From positions 124,001-188,000 of the forward strand of contig MU400531.1 in NCBI GenBank assembly GCA_022578965.1: 64,000 bases of DNA. The letters are read 5' to 3'. A model generated the notes under the pieces. That model was not told where the DNA came from and searched no databases. It saw only the letters and a list, made by a program, of their open reading frames with translations. The position numbers were made by a program, and so were the translations under genes. The DNA is from Xylaria sp. FL1777 (taxonomy: Eukaryota; Ascomycota; Sordariomycetes; Xylariales; Xylariaceae). Below, piece after piece: positions 46,421-63,426 of the stretch; the first letter of the stretch is position 1; each line of letters opens with the position of its first letter.

Positions 46421-47268
46421 GCGCTTTAGTACGGTATATGCAGAGATTTTGTAAGACTTGATAAAACTACACCCTACCATATAGCTATATCTCTTGCGTG
46501 GATGAATGTGTTCTGCATGGTTCTGAATATCGCGTGCCAAGGCTAGATATGTGTTTCTCTTTAGAACGTATACGCGTGATGAATGAAACCCCAAACCCAA
46601 GTCTAGTTGGACTTGAAAAGTTCGAGGCGAAGTTCTCAATTATTCACGCCTAGATACTACTCCGATATAAGGAACTATCGGTGTGGAAAAGTAGTCTATT
46701 GCTGGTTGATAAAATACTTACGTATACCAAGCTCAACAATATGTCTCGACCCTTCTCCTCTACATTGGCATTCTTCCTCGACTCTGGGAGATAGACTCCT
46801 TTTAGACAAGTTGTTAGGTGAGTGAATTTGTGCGGGTTGGATCTTCACACGCAGCCTGATAGACAGGGTAGCTATTTAGAGACCTAAAAAAAACTCTCTT
46901 GAGAGACAATATATTGATTCGATTTCTTGTCTGCTTAATGGCATCCTTATCATCGCCGTGCCTTAGCCATGTTTTTTTACCATTTAAATGCATATTTACA
47001 TTGACGCACAGGACACTTTACAGAAGAGAATATTCTGCTCTAATATATAGCCATGATCACAACCTCATGTTCAAAACACCCCTATGCCAAAAATCGATCG
47101 CGATGCTGATGATGTGCAAAACAATCGACGGTGAAAAATCCGATACTCAATATCAGATAATCCTGCATCTGGATACTTACAAAGCGCTAAGCATTTTCAT
47201 CCTTTGCTTAAATGCTGAGAATATCTCGACTAAGATTTGGTATATAGGCGCATAGATTCGCAAGAGCG
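46421..47268. other. Convergent AT-rich spacer
   Basis: About 850 bases between the PL4 lyase and the transporter 3' ends. A 118-codon plus frame (46899-47255) is AT-driven and shows no domain. Confidence 0.45.
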
Positions 47269-49816
47269 TTATTGCTCGGCCCCAATCAAGTGCTTAGGTA
47301 GGAAAGCCCAGACGGTTCCCGTGATAGAGATTAGGAGCGACAATGACATGACGGACCAGCAGAGAATTCGTTCCCTCGCGGTGATGTCATGGCTAAACAG
47401 CTTGAGGTAGAAAGCTAGAGGAAGCCTGGTAGCCGATTATTAGGGCACTGTGCGTCCTCTCTATATGATAGTGTGGAAGTAAGAAAGACTTACGTAACAC
47501 AGATAGTAAAGCAAAGAGCACTTCCCATGAATGCCATGATAGAATCGAAGGCAGGGAAGAGAATGGCGATTCCGAGGAAGACTAGTAAAGTGACGATTCT
47601 TATCAAAACCTTCAGTAGTCCTCTCGACGTGCTAGAGAGACCGATCAGAGGCGTCTCTTCTGCAACGACTTGTTGCCGAAGCCCAAATAACACCTCAGCG
47701 GTAGTGATGATAGGGGTTGCGTTGAGTGGTACCTTCGTTAGCGGTATTATAGCAATGAAGATGACGAGAAGCACGTTTAGTACATTGGGGTACCCCGTAG
47801 TCTCGAGAATGTTTGCCGTGATCTCGTCACGTACACCGTCACCAAACATCAGCAGTCCTACTATAGCCACAGAAGCATCTTTACGTGCATAGAAACATAT
47901 TAGTCGAGATCACTAGTTTCAACATCAAAAACCCCGCCAGGCCATGCGAGAGAGGGAGACTAAGGGGTCGGGCACGGGAGGTTTTAATACGCACCCACTA
48001 GCAGCTGCGATATTGTTAGTGCGAGAAGCATATAACTAAAAAGGTTTACGTACAGTAAATGAGAAGGTATAACCGACGGCCTATTAGCATTTTAGTTAGA
48101 TTAAGGCTTCAAAGTTGTTGGCCTAGCCCACCTTCTTATACTTATGTGGGTGACGCATATCCCGATAAATCTATTTTAGAGCCCGTGTTAGTGCAAACTA
48201 TAAGGAATGAAGTCTGAGCTCACTTACATTAGGAAATACACTATGTCCACCCCATGGAGACATGAGCAACCCGAAAGATAAAGGCAATGTCAACCAATTC
48301 GCAGGGAAAAGATACGTTGCGGCCGGCTCGACGAGCGAACCAGGGGTTGTCTGCTTGATCAAACCGTCAAGTATAACGATAACGCCAACTACTACAGTTT
48401 AGTATAGAACTTTCCTCTCGGTTGACTTGGATATAACGGTAACTTACTGCCTAGACAGCAGATGATGCCAACGAAGCTAGTAACACTAAGAAGCGCGAGA
48501 GGAGCGAACTGGAGGGGTATCAGAACAAGGGTGCAGACAACTTTGAACTCGGTCAAGCTCAAGGTCCCAGGAAACAATAAAGCTAAACTATCAGCAAAGA
48601 GCACAATAAGGGCAACACAGGCAGCCAGTAGCTCCAGCGTGAAAAGGACAGCGGTAGCAACGCGCGCCTTTCTACCAAAGGAGATGAAGGCGATGTCTGA
48701 AAAGGTGATGATTGTAGAGTCGAGGTCCATGCATTTGGACAACAGCCCTGCTGTCCAGCTAGTAACGGCAGCGCAAAGCACCAATGCAATGATACCAACG
48801 ACCCATCCAGCATATCTCAGTCCCATGGGCAGACTAAGAAGTCCCACACCAATAAGAACGCTGCAATGAGTTAGTATCGAGAATGTTGGGTCAAATTTGC
48901 GCCACCTACTTCGTAGAGTTGACAATTGTCTGTGGTAGAGTAGACTGGCCAGAGACGGCCAATACGATTTTGCCATCCTGCTCTATCTCCTTCACTAGTA
49001 TAGGGGGTCTTTCTCCATCCGGCACGTTAGCTCCCGACTCGTGTTGCTGCCGCCATAGCTCTGCAGCTTCTCTCATGGAAGCATGGCTTGCCTCCGATTC
49101 AAGATCCCCAATTGTGCCATAACTCCGAATCGACCCATAGCTGCCAAATATTGGAGGCGCGGAAAGATGAGGGGGAGTGGAGAATAGCGAGTTGCTGCGC
49201 AAGGAACCTGATGGCGACACCACTCTATAAAGACTCTCGCTCCCGGGGTGTTTCCTCGCGCCCGATCGACTGTCAACGGGTGTCAAGGGGGGGCTGTATG
49301 GACTGGCATCTTCTTGATCAGTGTCGGTGATGGCAGTGTCTGAAGGTGTAGCACCAAGTTGCTGGCGGAGATGAGCGTGTGCCGGTAGAGCCTCGACATC
49401 GGCGGTCTGTAGGGGTTCTTGGCCCGGAGCGAAGACGAAGGATGGGCGCTGAGGGATGATTTCGGGGAACGCTGCGGCGCGTTGGAAACTTCGACTAAAT
49501 GACCTGATGCTGTTGACACCTCCGATATCCGTAAGAGCGGAGAAAGTGTTCGTCACGGATGACCTGGGACAGTCCGGGTTAGCTGTTGTCCCATCGTGCG
49601 ATTGTCAGCCACAGTAGAGAAGTACTGATGCTATTACCTTCGTCTTCTTAACTGGGGAAATCGATCGTCTCGCTGCCGGGCTTCATGATCGTCAAGAAGG
49701 GGATCGTCTTCAAAGGCGATGCTTTGGTTACCAATGGACGACGCGCTGGCGCTTCGACCGCCTGGTGATGCGCCTCGCTCATACTCGGCCCAGGTCGCAG
49801 GCGATCTTGCAGTCAT
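47269..49816 (-). CDS. Vacuolar amino-acid transporter, AVT1/SLC32-like (AAAP family)
   Basis: Multi-pass membrane protein that moves amino acids across the vacuole membrane with protons; 674 residues. Nine exons on the minus strand: 49816-49638, 49563-48910, 48860-48448, 48388-48228, 48170-48132, 48080-48054, 48004-47995, 47878-47494, 47425-47269. The long cytosolic N-terminus (about 270 residues) is Ser/Pro-rich with YGSIRSYGTIGDLESEASHA. The first membrane segments follow at STNVLIGVGLLSLPMGLRYA, a typical AVT motif. Later ones read LSFGLLMSPWGGHSVFPNIY, VAIVGLLMFGDGVRDEI and VLLVIFIAIIPLTKVPLN. Exon seven is just 10 nt (Leu-Leu-Val plus one base) and is required to link SFT to DASVAIVG in frame. 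Exons five and six are 39 and 27 nt. Confidence 0.9.
47995..48004 (-). other. 10-nt microexon of the AVT-like gene
   Basis: CTGCTAGTGG on the minus strand, bounded by an upstream intron with branch CACTAAC and acceptor GCAG, and a downstream donor GTGCGT. Including it restores phase between the neighbouring exons and supplies the LL of the conserved F-T-x-L-L-D-type segment. Skipping it shifts the frame. Confidence 0.65.
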
Positions 49817-50852
49817 GGCAAAGGGATTATGGCTATGTATGGCAGGAAACAGAAGAAGACAAGACGCAAGAAGAACGGCAATCGCGTCGCTTGCCGTAAT
49901 CGAAATCTCGAGGGAAAGACGCCAGTATACCGGCCGGGACTTGGTGATGCGGTGACAACTCGTTCGAGGTTCAGCTCCAAGGAATGCCGCCCGCGGCGCC
50001 GTGCCGTATCGTTTATCGCCAGTATCTCCTTACCTCTTACCTCTTACCTAGTTGGTGCATGTCAGTGAAAAGCAATGGTGGGGCTCAAGACAATAATGAG
50101 TCTAGCTACTGACCTAGTGATGCCAGATCCTTGCGCAAACAAGATTGCTCTTATCTACAGTACCTCCTACGATCCTCATACCAACGATTGCCAAGTACTG
50201 CGAAAGTGATCGGCGAGGATCCGTCCATACCTACTGTATGGGGACGCTATATAAATGATCGAGAGCACCGAGTCCGTAGCTAGCCAAGAAAGAAAAGACA
50301 CATATACCGATGCATGCCTTCTTCTCCTCCTCTTCCTTTCCCTTCTCCTAGACCGTCACGTGGGCATCGTGTACATATATAAGGTGTATGTAGGTGGATA
50401 TTTAGTATAGATCTCTCCGGTGGAGGTGGCGGAATGAAGAGATATGACGTTGGAGAATGTACAGAATGTTCTTTAGCTCCAACATGTAGCATTAGTTGGT
50501 GGGGTAAGTGGAGGTCTTCTTCAACAGCTCAGTATAAAACCAGCTATGATTGGAAGGTATACTACCTATATTATTAGCTGCCGGTCTTCGCTTCGCATCG
50601 GTTTAACTTCAGATACTCTCCCGAAGAGAGAAAAGAAAAGAAAGAAAAGGGAAAAAACAGGTGACCGTCTATTATATTCCTCTAATTCCGTTATACCGCA
50701 CTATTTCTTTAAGATAATACCTGGGTAACTAGATAAATAAGTCGTCTTCTCTTTTACCTTGGTTGGGGGAAACGGTGCATCCCCCCGCACAATTCACGGC
50801 TTTGGTGCCTGCCTCAAGCCTCTGCTCTTCAGGTTCAAGACGAATATTTCCT
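49817..50852. other. Spacer with purine-rich tract
   Basis: About 1 kb upstream of the transporter and downstream of the hydratase. No gene seen. A polypurine GAGAGAAAAGAAAAGAAAGA run lies at about 50625-50655. Contains the promoter of the transporter. Confidence 0.45.
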
Positions 50853-52233
<1,381 letters not shown>

Positions 52234-55200
52234 GCTGGCGTGCTCCTGGTGTTGATGTTCGCGGGACGGTGATCTTCTCGTCGCTGATAAAAATTTTAAA
52301 CCCTAGAGTTCGGAAGTCGAAGAGCAGCACGCTCAGACGTCGTTATACTTGGCGGAGTCAACAAAACCGTTCTTTCGGTATCGAAAATGGGCCACGTGTT
52401 CGGATGACTAGCCTTCCCCCAACGACGACGTGATCGTAGGTGAATCATTCACGTAAAAGTGGCGTGTATACGGCATTCAGCTTACGCACAAAAAGAATGT
52501 ATTTGTATTACACCCGAATTCAATCTCATTCCGTATCAGAAGCATAAGCCTACTCAGCCCTGTTTACCTCAAACAGGGGAAACTGACAGTCGTGTCGCAT
52601 CGCCAAGACTGGGGTCGCATACGCATAGACTTCCAACCAGCTAATTCCCAATTTTGGCTCGTGGGATGTAGCAGTGGACAAGTTAGGTGACTAAATCATT
52701 GAGGTAATGAGTAGGTAACAGTAGCTCAATGATTAGTTCGAATGAATTTCGAAGCAATCCAATAACCATCTACCTCACTCACCACCATGCAGCATCTTGG
52801 TATCTATCATCTCCCACAACCAAAAATGCCACGGTGTCTAATTACGGCAGGCGAGGCATCTCGTAGCGTTTCGAGGCGAAAATCTTGCCATCTAGTAAGC
52901 AATATCAATAGTTCAATGTTAACATACAGGATTTATATTAGTAACAGGAATTCTACGCTATCTAGGACTTCATCTGCATGTAACTACAGCCCGTTTCTAC
53001 GAACGATCCTATAGGTCGGTTAGTCTTGGTAACAGACAAAGAGGGCAATCGACACATGCTAGGATTCGAGCCCATCTTCTACCATCTTCGCTTGACTATA
53101 CAGTAACTACCGCTGTAACCTTGCATCGGGCGATGTCACTAAGCAATGTGCATGTGAAGAGGGACCGTGCATCTTTCCATGTGCAAACCGTTAGTAGGAT
53201 GGTATGGGGACTGTCGCTAAGCACTTACATGAACAACATCAACACGGCACGGCGTACGGCGCCTGCGAGGGGTTTTCTACGCATGGAAATTTGCAAAGTT
53301 CTCCAGATTCGTAGGATTGCATATGGAATACCTATTAAAAACCTATTAAAAACTTTTCGGGAAGCTGGAAATAGGTATGACATGATAATTGGGTTGTGTC
53401 TGGGAGCCCCTGACAAGAGTTTGACAGGTCCCCGCCCTCTATCTCGTCTACAGCACTTATAATTGCAGATGTATTATCTAAATAGTTGCGTCCAAACATG
53501 CTAACACAGCCAAGGGTTTGGCGATTTTGCGCTCGGCGCCGAGCCGAGGTGCTTGGACCCTGCAATTACTTTCAGTAACGCTCGGTAACCGCGCATCTTA
53601 GCGCTACGGAGGACACGAGCTGACAGTTTGCCAATATTCGTCATTTTGATTCTATCAATACTTGGCTTAAAAATTTTTTTTCTTTCCGAAGAAAAAAAAT
53701 ACAAAAAGGAGCAGGTAGATTTATGCAATCCCATGTTCCGGCTAAACAGGGCCGTGAGTTGTTGATAGCGGGGGCTCACGCGGGGATACTACCGTCTAAG
53801 TAGCATATACCGTCCACTAGGTCCGGTAGCGAACACTCCTAAACTAAATCAGACGCCCTCCCGTCGATGCCCCATAAAATTAAACGCCAGTCCGCGGAAA
53901 TGCGCCAGGGTAGGTAATAACAAGTACGGGAAACCTAGATAAATCGTAGTAACACGCCGGAGACAGCCGCCGACGTTACGAGGCGCGCAACGGGAAGACA
54001 TTCTGACGTGCAAATGGTTATCCCGATTCGGTAATTTCCTCAATCGGTCAAAACGATTTCCACGAATAGATGGTAGACTTAGTCAGATTAGTTTGTCGGA
54101 TAGCTGTGCCAGAGTCGTATTAGTCCCAGAGATGTAGTAAATCGCTTATCATGCACATACACACATACATACGCACAGTACCGTCGTACCAATTTCTATT
54201 CTCAGTGCTGCCGTAACACTGCTGCGACATATGCGTACAGTCAGGTAGGCTTAGCGCTCTCCTAGCCGTCTGTGTAATTCTACAGAATACGGATCGTCGG
54301 TCATCATTAATTCAGCTCGTGCACCCTAGACAGATAGTTCATCAAAACGTGTCTAACTGCTGCAAAGCAGCTTTGAAGTTACCTAAAGTTAGCATACTGG
54401 TATTACGTGTAGAAACAAGACAAGTATCACGTACACTAGTCCTCTCATATGAAATATCCTCGTAGTATCAAATTCCTTCTATTTTAGTCACGTTTCAAGT
54501 TTATATCCCGTATACGTATCTCTGGGCATGCACCTGTTGACTGATCTAGCTTCTGTTCCACTGCTGATAGGGTATCATTTCCTCCCTATTCACAATTTAG
54601 GTACACTTGTAATCATGCATTGTTATTCGCAACTTCACAACTCAGGTACACTCGTAATCATGCATTGCATTGTGACGGAACAATTTTCCAATGATGAGGC
54701 TTCATTTCGCTGAATCCGGGCCGGCCGACTGGCCCAGTACCAGGTGTACCGAGGTTCATGGGCTAAGTAAGTAAAAGTTAAAAGCGACTTCTCTAAATTT
54801 CATTATTATTTCGTACCGGTAATAGATGTAACAGTTGATGACAATAGCATTACAAACCTCGTGGTCATCGTCATTTTACAAGGTATTTTCATTTTCGGAA
54901 CGGTGCCAACCTTGCGTTTACAGCCTTGGTATGGACCTTGTAAGTAATCCCATGCTAGCAAAGAATGGGCACTTTAGATAACGCCTGATGTACAACGCAG
55001 CCTAACGAGCTTCTAGGCTTGCGGCTGCTCTGTATTTCCCGGTATTAGTTAGGTGCGAAGGTACGTTATATGGTCCCTTGTCCGTAGAGAAGCTTGCTAC
55101 CGCGTTAACACCCAAGCGACCCCCCGGAGGTTACGTACACATGTAGGATTAAATCTCATCGGGTTGAGCCTTGTTCTGCTTGCGGCTCTTTTGTTTCCCG

Positions 55201-55808
55201 ATTTGGTATGTAGTACCAGTAACGGAACCAAACAAACTGGGAGATGAGCCCACAAAATGCTTGAAACTGTCAGCATCTTCAACGCCGTTGTCCGAATTAT
55301 GCAGTATTGATGCAAAATCAAGATGTCTGGAAGGAGTTCAATAGTGAGACTCCCTCCGATTAGTAAAGATGCTTCCTCTTGTCTAACTTGCATAGCCCCA
55401 TCTTTCGGATCAGACAGTAACAGAGCGGGGGCTGAGAGGGAAAAAGAAGGTGCAGGAATGGACGTTAGGTACGTACCTATGTTGACTTGTCACCTCGCGT
55501 TCTATCTCATACCTAAGCCATATTTAGTGGAATGCTGGAAATGTTGAGGAGAGAAGGCCTTGTCCCGATGGGCCGCCTCCCCTGGAGTGACGACAAAGGG
55601 GTCTACATGACGCCTATTGTGCGGGGCATACCGGGATAGATTTCAAGTATCACTAAAATACAGCCCAGGAAAGCCATCACCAGTAGAAGTGTCAGCGTCC
55701 ATTATCTTATATAAAGCTCAAGAACTTGAAGATGGTACCCTAGAGACATAGGGGCAATCTCAAATAACTTCTACAGTAAAAGCAACCCTTGCTCCTGGCT
55801 TTCTGAGC
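52234..55808. other. 3.6-kb gene-poor region
   Basis: No gene can be supported. Many stops occur in all frames. A segment of about 35 bases is duplicated at about 54592-54625 and 54635-54668 (GTACAC(T)TGTAATCATGCATTG form). A short GAAAAAAAAT/ATTTTTTTTC inverted A/T run lies around 53675-53700. The last 150 bases before 55809 should carry the promoter of the TmpA-like gene. Confidence 0.45.
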
Positions 55809-58800
55809 ATGTCGTTCTATTCTATCGATAACCTGTCCCTAGAAGACCGACGGCTCTTCAACCAGTTCGGCAGAGGACCTCGTATTGATATCCCCTTTGA
55901 TCTCGTCCACGAGGCTTTCGAAAATGTTGTCGATACTTATCCTCACGTAAAGGCCGCTCGTCATTATGATGGGACAACAATCACATATCAGGAACTAGAT
56001 AAACGAGCCAATATACTCAGCAACAATTTGATACAGCGCGGTCTTCGTCCAAAAGACCGAGTCTGCATCGTCGTATCCAGGTCGATTGAGTTGCTTGTGG
56101 GAATCCTTGCCGTTTTAAAGGCCGGGGCGCAGTATGTACCGCTAGACGGTGGCATCGTCGCCGACGCCGCACTAGAGCACATTTTCAATGATGCCGAAGC
56201 GCGAATCATACTGTGCCTCAACAAGTTCCGCACGAAGGTTGAGCCGCATGCCCGAAAGACGAGGTCGGAAATCGTGGAACTTGACAGGCAGGACCCAGAA
56301 GCTCTTTTCGATAATGACGCGCGCCCAAATGTTGCAGTAGACTCTAGCTTTGGGTCATACATGATTTATACATCCGGCACAACTGGTAAGCCGAAAGGTG
56401 TTGATATAAGGCACAGAAATGTGACGAATAACCTTTTGGTGGAACCGGCGAGCTTGAAAATTGCTGTTGGCAAGAATGTGGCTCAGCTTTTGAATATCTC
56501 ATTCGACATGGGTAAGTAACCCTGGACAGCTTCAGTGTTAGTCGAAATTCTACTAATCTTATCATAGCGCAGTGGGAGATCCTCGCAACTCTTATGAACG
56601 GCGGGACACTGCATATCCGCAACGGGGACTGGGTTGATGTCATGAGGCGGGTGGATACAGTCATCGCTACCCCGACAGTTCTTGGAAAGTTTGCACAAGT
56701 CGACTTTCCGAATATCAAAACAGTCGTAGTAGGTGGCGAGCCGTGTCCTGTGCCTCTAGCCGAGGAATGGTCCCCGTATGTCGATTTTTGGAATATTTGT
56801 GGTCCGACCGAGATCACCATTTTGAATACGGCGCATCTGCATAAGCCTGGTGAATTATTAACTATCGGAAGACCACTACCAAACACCACCGTTTATGTCC
56901 TGGACGACGATGAAAACCCCGTGGGTATTGGGGAGCCCGGTGTCATGGTCAGTACTTTGAAGAATCTTCTATGCCTTTTCGATTTGTTCCGGAAACAGGA
57001 GTCGCCTAGTCGGGGGTTTCCTAGTCTTGTAGCTCCTGCAAGCCCCCCAAGTCTCTCAGTTTGTTTCCAAGAAGCAGCAGATGTTGACTCCAGATTCCTA
57101 TCCAGTGGGCAGGCGGCGCTTGCGTTTCGGCGGGATACGTCAACTTGCCAGACCTAACTGCAACAAGATTCAAGCCAGACAAATTCACCCGAGACGGGTA
57201 AGTTCATTCCCACCGAACCTATAGAAATTGTATCAAGAGATGTTAATAGAATTCGCACAGTACTACAATGTTCAACACTGGGGACCTCGGACGCTGGACA
57301 GAAGACGGTAGACTTATACCACTTGGTCGGAAGGACGATCAAGTCAAGATTAAGGTAACCTTCAGTATTAAACTTCGCAGGTCATAAAGGTATTAACAAT
57401 GAAAATAGGGGTTCCGTGTTGAGCTTGATGGCGTTTCTGCCGCTGTGGAAAGTGTGCCGTCAGTGACAAAGGCTTGTGCTTTGGTCGTGAATGACAAGCT
57501 TTGGGCATTTTATTCAGGGTCTAGCCGTCTCAATCATGATGAAATGAGTCGAATCGTCGGGCAAACACTGCCATATTACGCTATACCAACAGAGTGGTTG
57601 TATATTGCTTCGATCCCCCTCACTGTCAACGGGAAATTTGACAAGCGGAAACTAAGAGAGATGGCCGGGGAGTCCCAGAAGAAACCACGGGAAACTGTAA
57701 GCTCTGAAAGCCTAGCAAGTAGCTCTCCCTCGACCAAAATCGCGACAGAGGACCAGCCTACCCCGTCAACAAGTACCGCCGATCTTGAGAAGGGTCGCAC
57801 GAAGAGCGAAGAGGACAGTTCCTCTGAAGACCTCAAAGAAGACATCAGTTATGACCTCCCAAGCAAGAACGGTTTCCACGGTCAGAGATGGCTTAGGCAT
57901 CGTTTCTTTTCCTTGTATCGGAGGTTCTTCTCTCTCATATTCTTCGCAAACCTCCTCGCCTTTGCCCTTGTCTGGTGGAAGTCATGGGATAGTGGCAGCT
58001 TGCCGCTTGCTCAATTTCCTACAGCCATAGCAGTTAACCTATTGGTAGCCGTGGCTATGCGGCAAGATCACGTTATCAACTTCCTGTTTTGGTTGGCAAC
58101 TCGTGTACCAACCTGGATGCCGCTTTCTATCAGACGTCAATGGTAAGCAATCTTTAGAGTCTTCTTCTTCTGGAGACTTTTGGAGTGAGAAGTTCCTATT
58201 CGAGCCAAAATGATGCCCTTGATGTTCTAGATGGTTCTAAACACTTATAGGACGTGCTCAAAATAGCAAATACTGACCTCTAGTATTATAGTGCTCGTGT
58301 ATACCATATTGGAGGTATTCACTCCGGCGCTGCAGTTTCCGCAGTATTCTGGTGGCTCGTCTTCACCATTGGCGCGACAGTCAACTATGTGAGAGGCAAT
58401 CGGGAAGTCCACATTAATACGGGAACCGTCGTGCTTAGTTATCTGGTTCTCGCCCTCTTGCTAGCTATTATTGGCATGGCTCATCCAGATGTCCGTGTCA
58501 AATTACATGATCAGTTTGAATGGACACACCGTTTTGCTGGCTGGACTGCCACAGCGCTCGTCTGGGCGCATTTAGTAGTGGCAGCCGATTCACTGAGGCC
58601 AAGGACGCAATCACTTGCAGACTCTCTGGCTCGCACCCCAGCAGTCTATCTTCTGGCGCTGATTACACTGAGCATCGCGCTGCCTTGGCTAAGGCTCAGG
58701 CGTGTTACAGTCCGACCGGAGTATCTGTCACAGCATGCCATACGGCTGTATTTTGACTTTGAGACACCTATCGCAGGTAAAGCAATCCGCATCAGTGACA

Positions 58801-59318
58801 AGCCAATGCGCGAATGGCATGCCTTTGCTACGGTCGACAAGCCAGGCCAGAAGGGCTTCTCGATTGTTGTGTCAAACGCAGGTGACTGGACACGAAAAAC
58901 GATTGAAGGTCGACCACAGAGGCTCTGGACGCGCGGAGCCCTCGCCTCAGGGGTTTTGACTATTGCGCCGCTGTTTAAAAAAGTCGTCCTAGTGGCCACA
59001 GGATCGGGTATCGGGCCTTGTTTGCCGGTACTCCTGGAAGCGCGGGTGCCAGCGCGCGTGTTGTGGTCGACGCCGCATCCTCGCGAAACCTTCGGCGAAG
59101 AGATCATCAATGATGTGCTACGAGCGGACCCAAAGGCGATCATTTGGAACACTCGGACTCAAGGAAAGCCTGACCTGACTGCTCTTGCATACCAGCTGAT
59201 GAAAGAGAGCGACGCTGAAGCTGTGTGCATCATCTCGAACAAGAAAGTTACGCAACAAATTGTGTACCGCCTCGAGGCTCGTGGCATCCCTGCGTTCGGG
59301 GCAATTTTTGATTCCTAG
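55809..59318 (+). CDS. TmpA-like fusion: adenylation domain plus membrane ferredoxin-reductase-like flavoprotein
   Basis: A 1009-residue fusion protein in six exons: 55809-56511, 56568-56947, 57106-57197, 57261-57354, 57409-58142, 58292-59318. The N-terminal half is an AMP-forming adenylation domain: TYQELDKRANILSNNL, YTSGTTGKPKGV (about 184-196), NICGPTE, NTGDLGRWTEDGRL, GRKDDQVKIKGFRVEL and the A10 motif LTVNGKFDKRKL with its Lys. There is no carrier (LGGxS) domain after it; instead an acidic Ser-rich linker (about 510-590) leads to several membrane helices (for example LVLALLLAIIGMAHP, FAGWTATALVWAHLVV). A cytosolic FAD/NAD(P)H part ends the protein, with VVLVATGSGIGPCLPVLLE as nucleotide-binding motif (about residue 905). 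Known: this architecture matches the TmpA family of Aspergillus membrane flavoproteins linked to asexual development. The adenylated substrate is unknown. Confidence 0.88.
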
Positions 59319-60678
59319 GGAAAATGCTGCAAGCCAATAGAGGCAAAAAGAACAGAAGGGGTTGTGTATATACTAAGGCGTTAACATTTCGCATTTTCAA
59401 GCTCGCCAGCATCAAATTTCTTTGTACGTGGTAAATTAGGTAGATGGAACCGGTAGACTGTGAAGGCAGTCAGAGAAATAAAGCTTTCCTTTCCAAATCT
59501 GATGTGAATAAGGGATAGACTCTTTTGTGCTGCCTTTATTTTGTAATGCCTAGCTCTTCGCATACCGGTAGACTGACAGTGCCATTGTTGCAACTACCCA
59601 GATACGCTTACACATAGACGTGAATACCTACCTATTCAGCAATAGTGAGAGTATGTTCGAATCAAATGCTGAAATGAGTTAGTTCCCAGGCTGACTAAGA
59701 CTCCCACCGCACTGATGGCCTTTTCCTCGAGACATCCAGGCTCCAGTTGAATGCGTATACCTCCTTGCTGTAGAAGCGGGAACTGGGGGATTAGTAGGTA
59801 GGTACCCGGTTGGCCACACTACTAAAAGTTTGACGGATTTCCGTTGGAATCATGGCCTATCGAAGCGCAAGGGAGAATGTCATCACGCATTTTGGTGGTG
59901 GACAGCAACGTAAACTTAGGTAGCCTTGTGTCTCGCACACCTAAGGTGATGGTAGCTTCTGTGAAAATCCGAACATCTCCATGGGCATGCAAGGTACATA
60001 GGTGCCACCAACTGAGCAAGTCCACCCAATCACATCTCGCTTGCGTACGAGATTGTCTGCCTGCAAGTGTAGCAGTGCTGTGCCGAGGTACTTCCGTACC
60101 TTCTTTCGGTACTCTAGTAGGTAGGTAATTAGGCAGGTACCTAAGTAAGTACGTAGCTGAGCTACATCCGTTCGACCTAAATAGCCACTGTACCTACAGT
60201 TCACTGACGGCCGCTACTAGGTACCTTTAGTGGACTCAGCAGCCTTGTATCAGTCAGCACAGCTCGCTCCACAGGGCAATCTGGCATCAACTCAACAGGC
60301 CGGTGGAAGGCCTTGGAAGGTGGCGGCCAGCAGGTAAACACCGATAAGCGGGTCAGACATGGTCCGAGCTCCCAGGCCAGGCCTGACTTTCCGTCATCAC
60401 GCTCCAAACACCTGGCGGCGTAACTGCAGCAAGACGAAAAGCAACCGGTCCAAACCTTACTTTACATCCTTCCCTTCCACTTTTCCAAACCCATTCTCTA
60501 TCCCATCCCGACAACTTCTGGGCACCCATACATATCTCCCCGTTTGGCAGATATCTCCCCTGGCGTAAAACGGTGTCTGTTCGTCTCCGCAGCTGTGCAC
60601 TGTTGACCTGATCCCTAACTTCCTGCCCACGTTCACACATTCAGTACCGCCCTTCTCTCCATTGACCTCGCAGACATC
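59319..60678. other. Spacer upstream of CDC48
   Basis: About 1.4 kb without a gene. Contains TAGGTAGGTA/GTACCTA repeat units at about 59789-59805 and 60115-60155. The pyrimidine-rich stretch at about 60460-60670 is typical of a strongly expressed fungal promoter and leader. Confidence 0.5.

Positions 60679-63426
<2,748 letters not shown>

Noticed and set aside
45301..46461. 386-codon plus-strand frame in the PL4 lyase
   Set aside because: It overlaps the true exon in another frame, is Arg/Gly-rich and arises from the high GC3 of the real gene. The same applies to the minus frame at 45701-46273.
47473..48869. Plus-strand frames opposite the AVT-like transporter
   Set aside because: They mirror the transmembrane exons; the minus strand gives a complete, spliced AAAP-family protein.
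53020..53095. tRNA-like stretch with GGATTCGAGCCC resembling a B box
   Set aside because: The T stem does not pair properly, no matching acceptor stem or A box is found, so no tRNA is called.
54590..54670. Imperfect duplication containing TGTAATCATGCATTG
   Set aside because: Only two copies, no coding or element context; mentioned as part of the spacer only.
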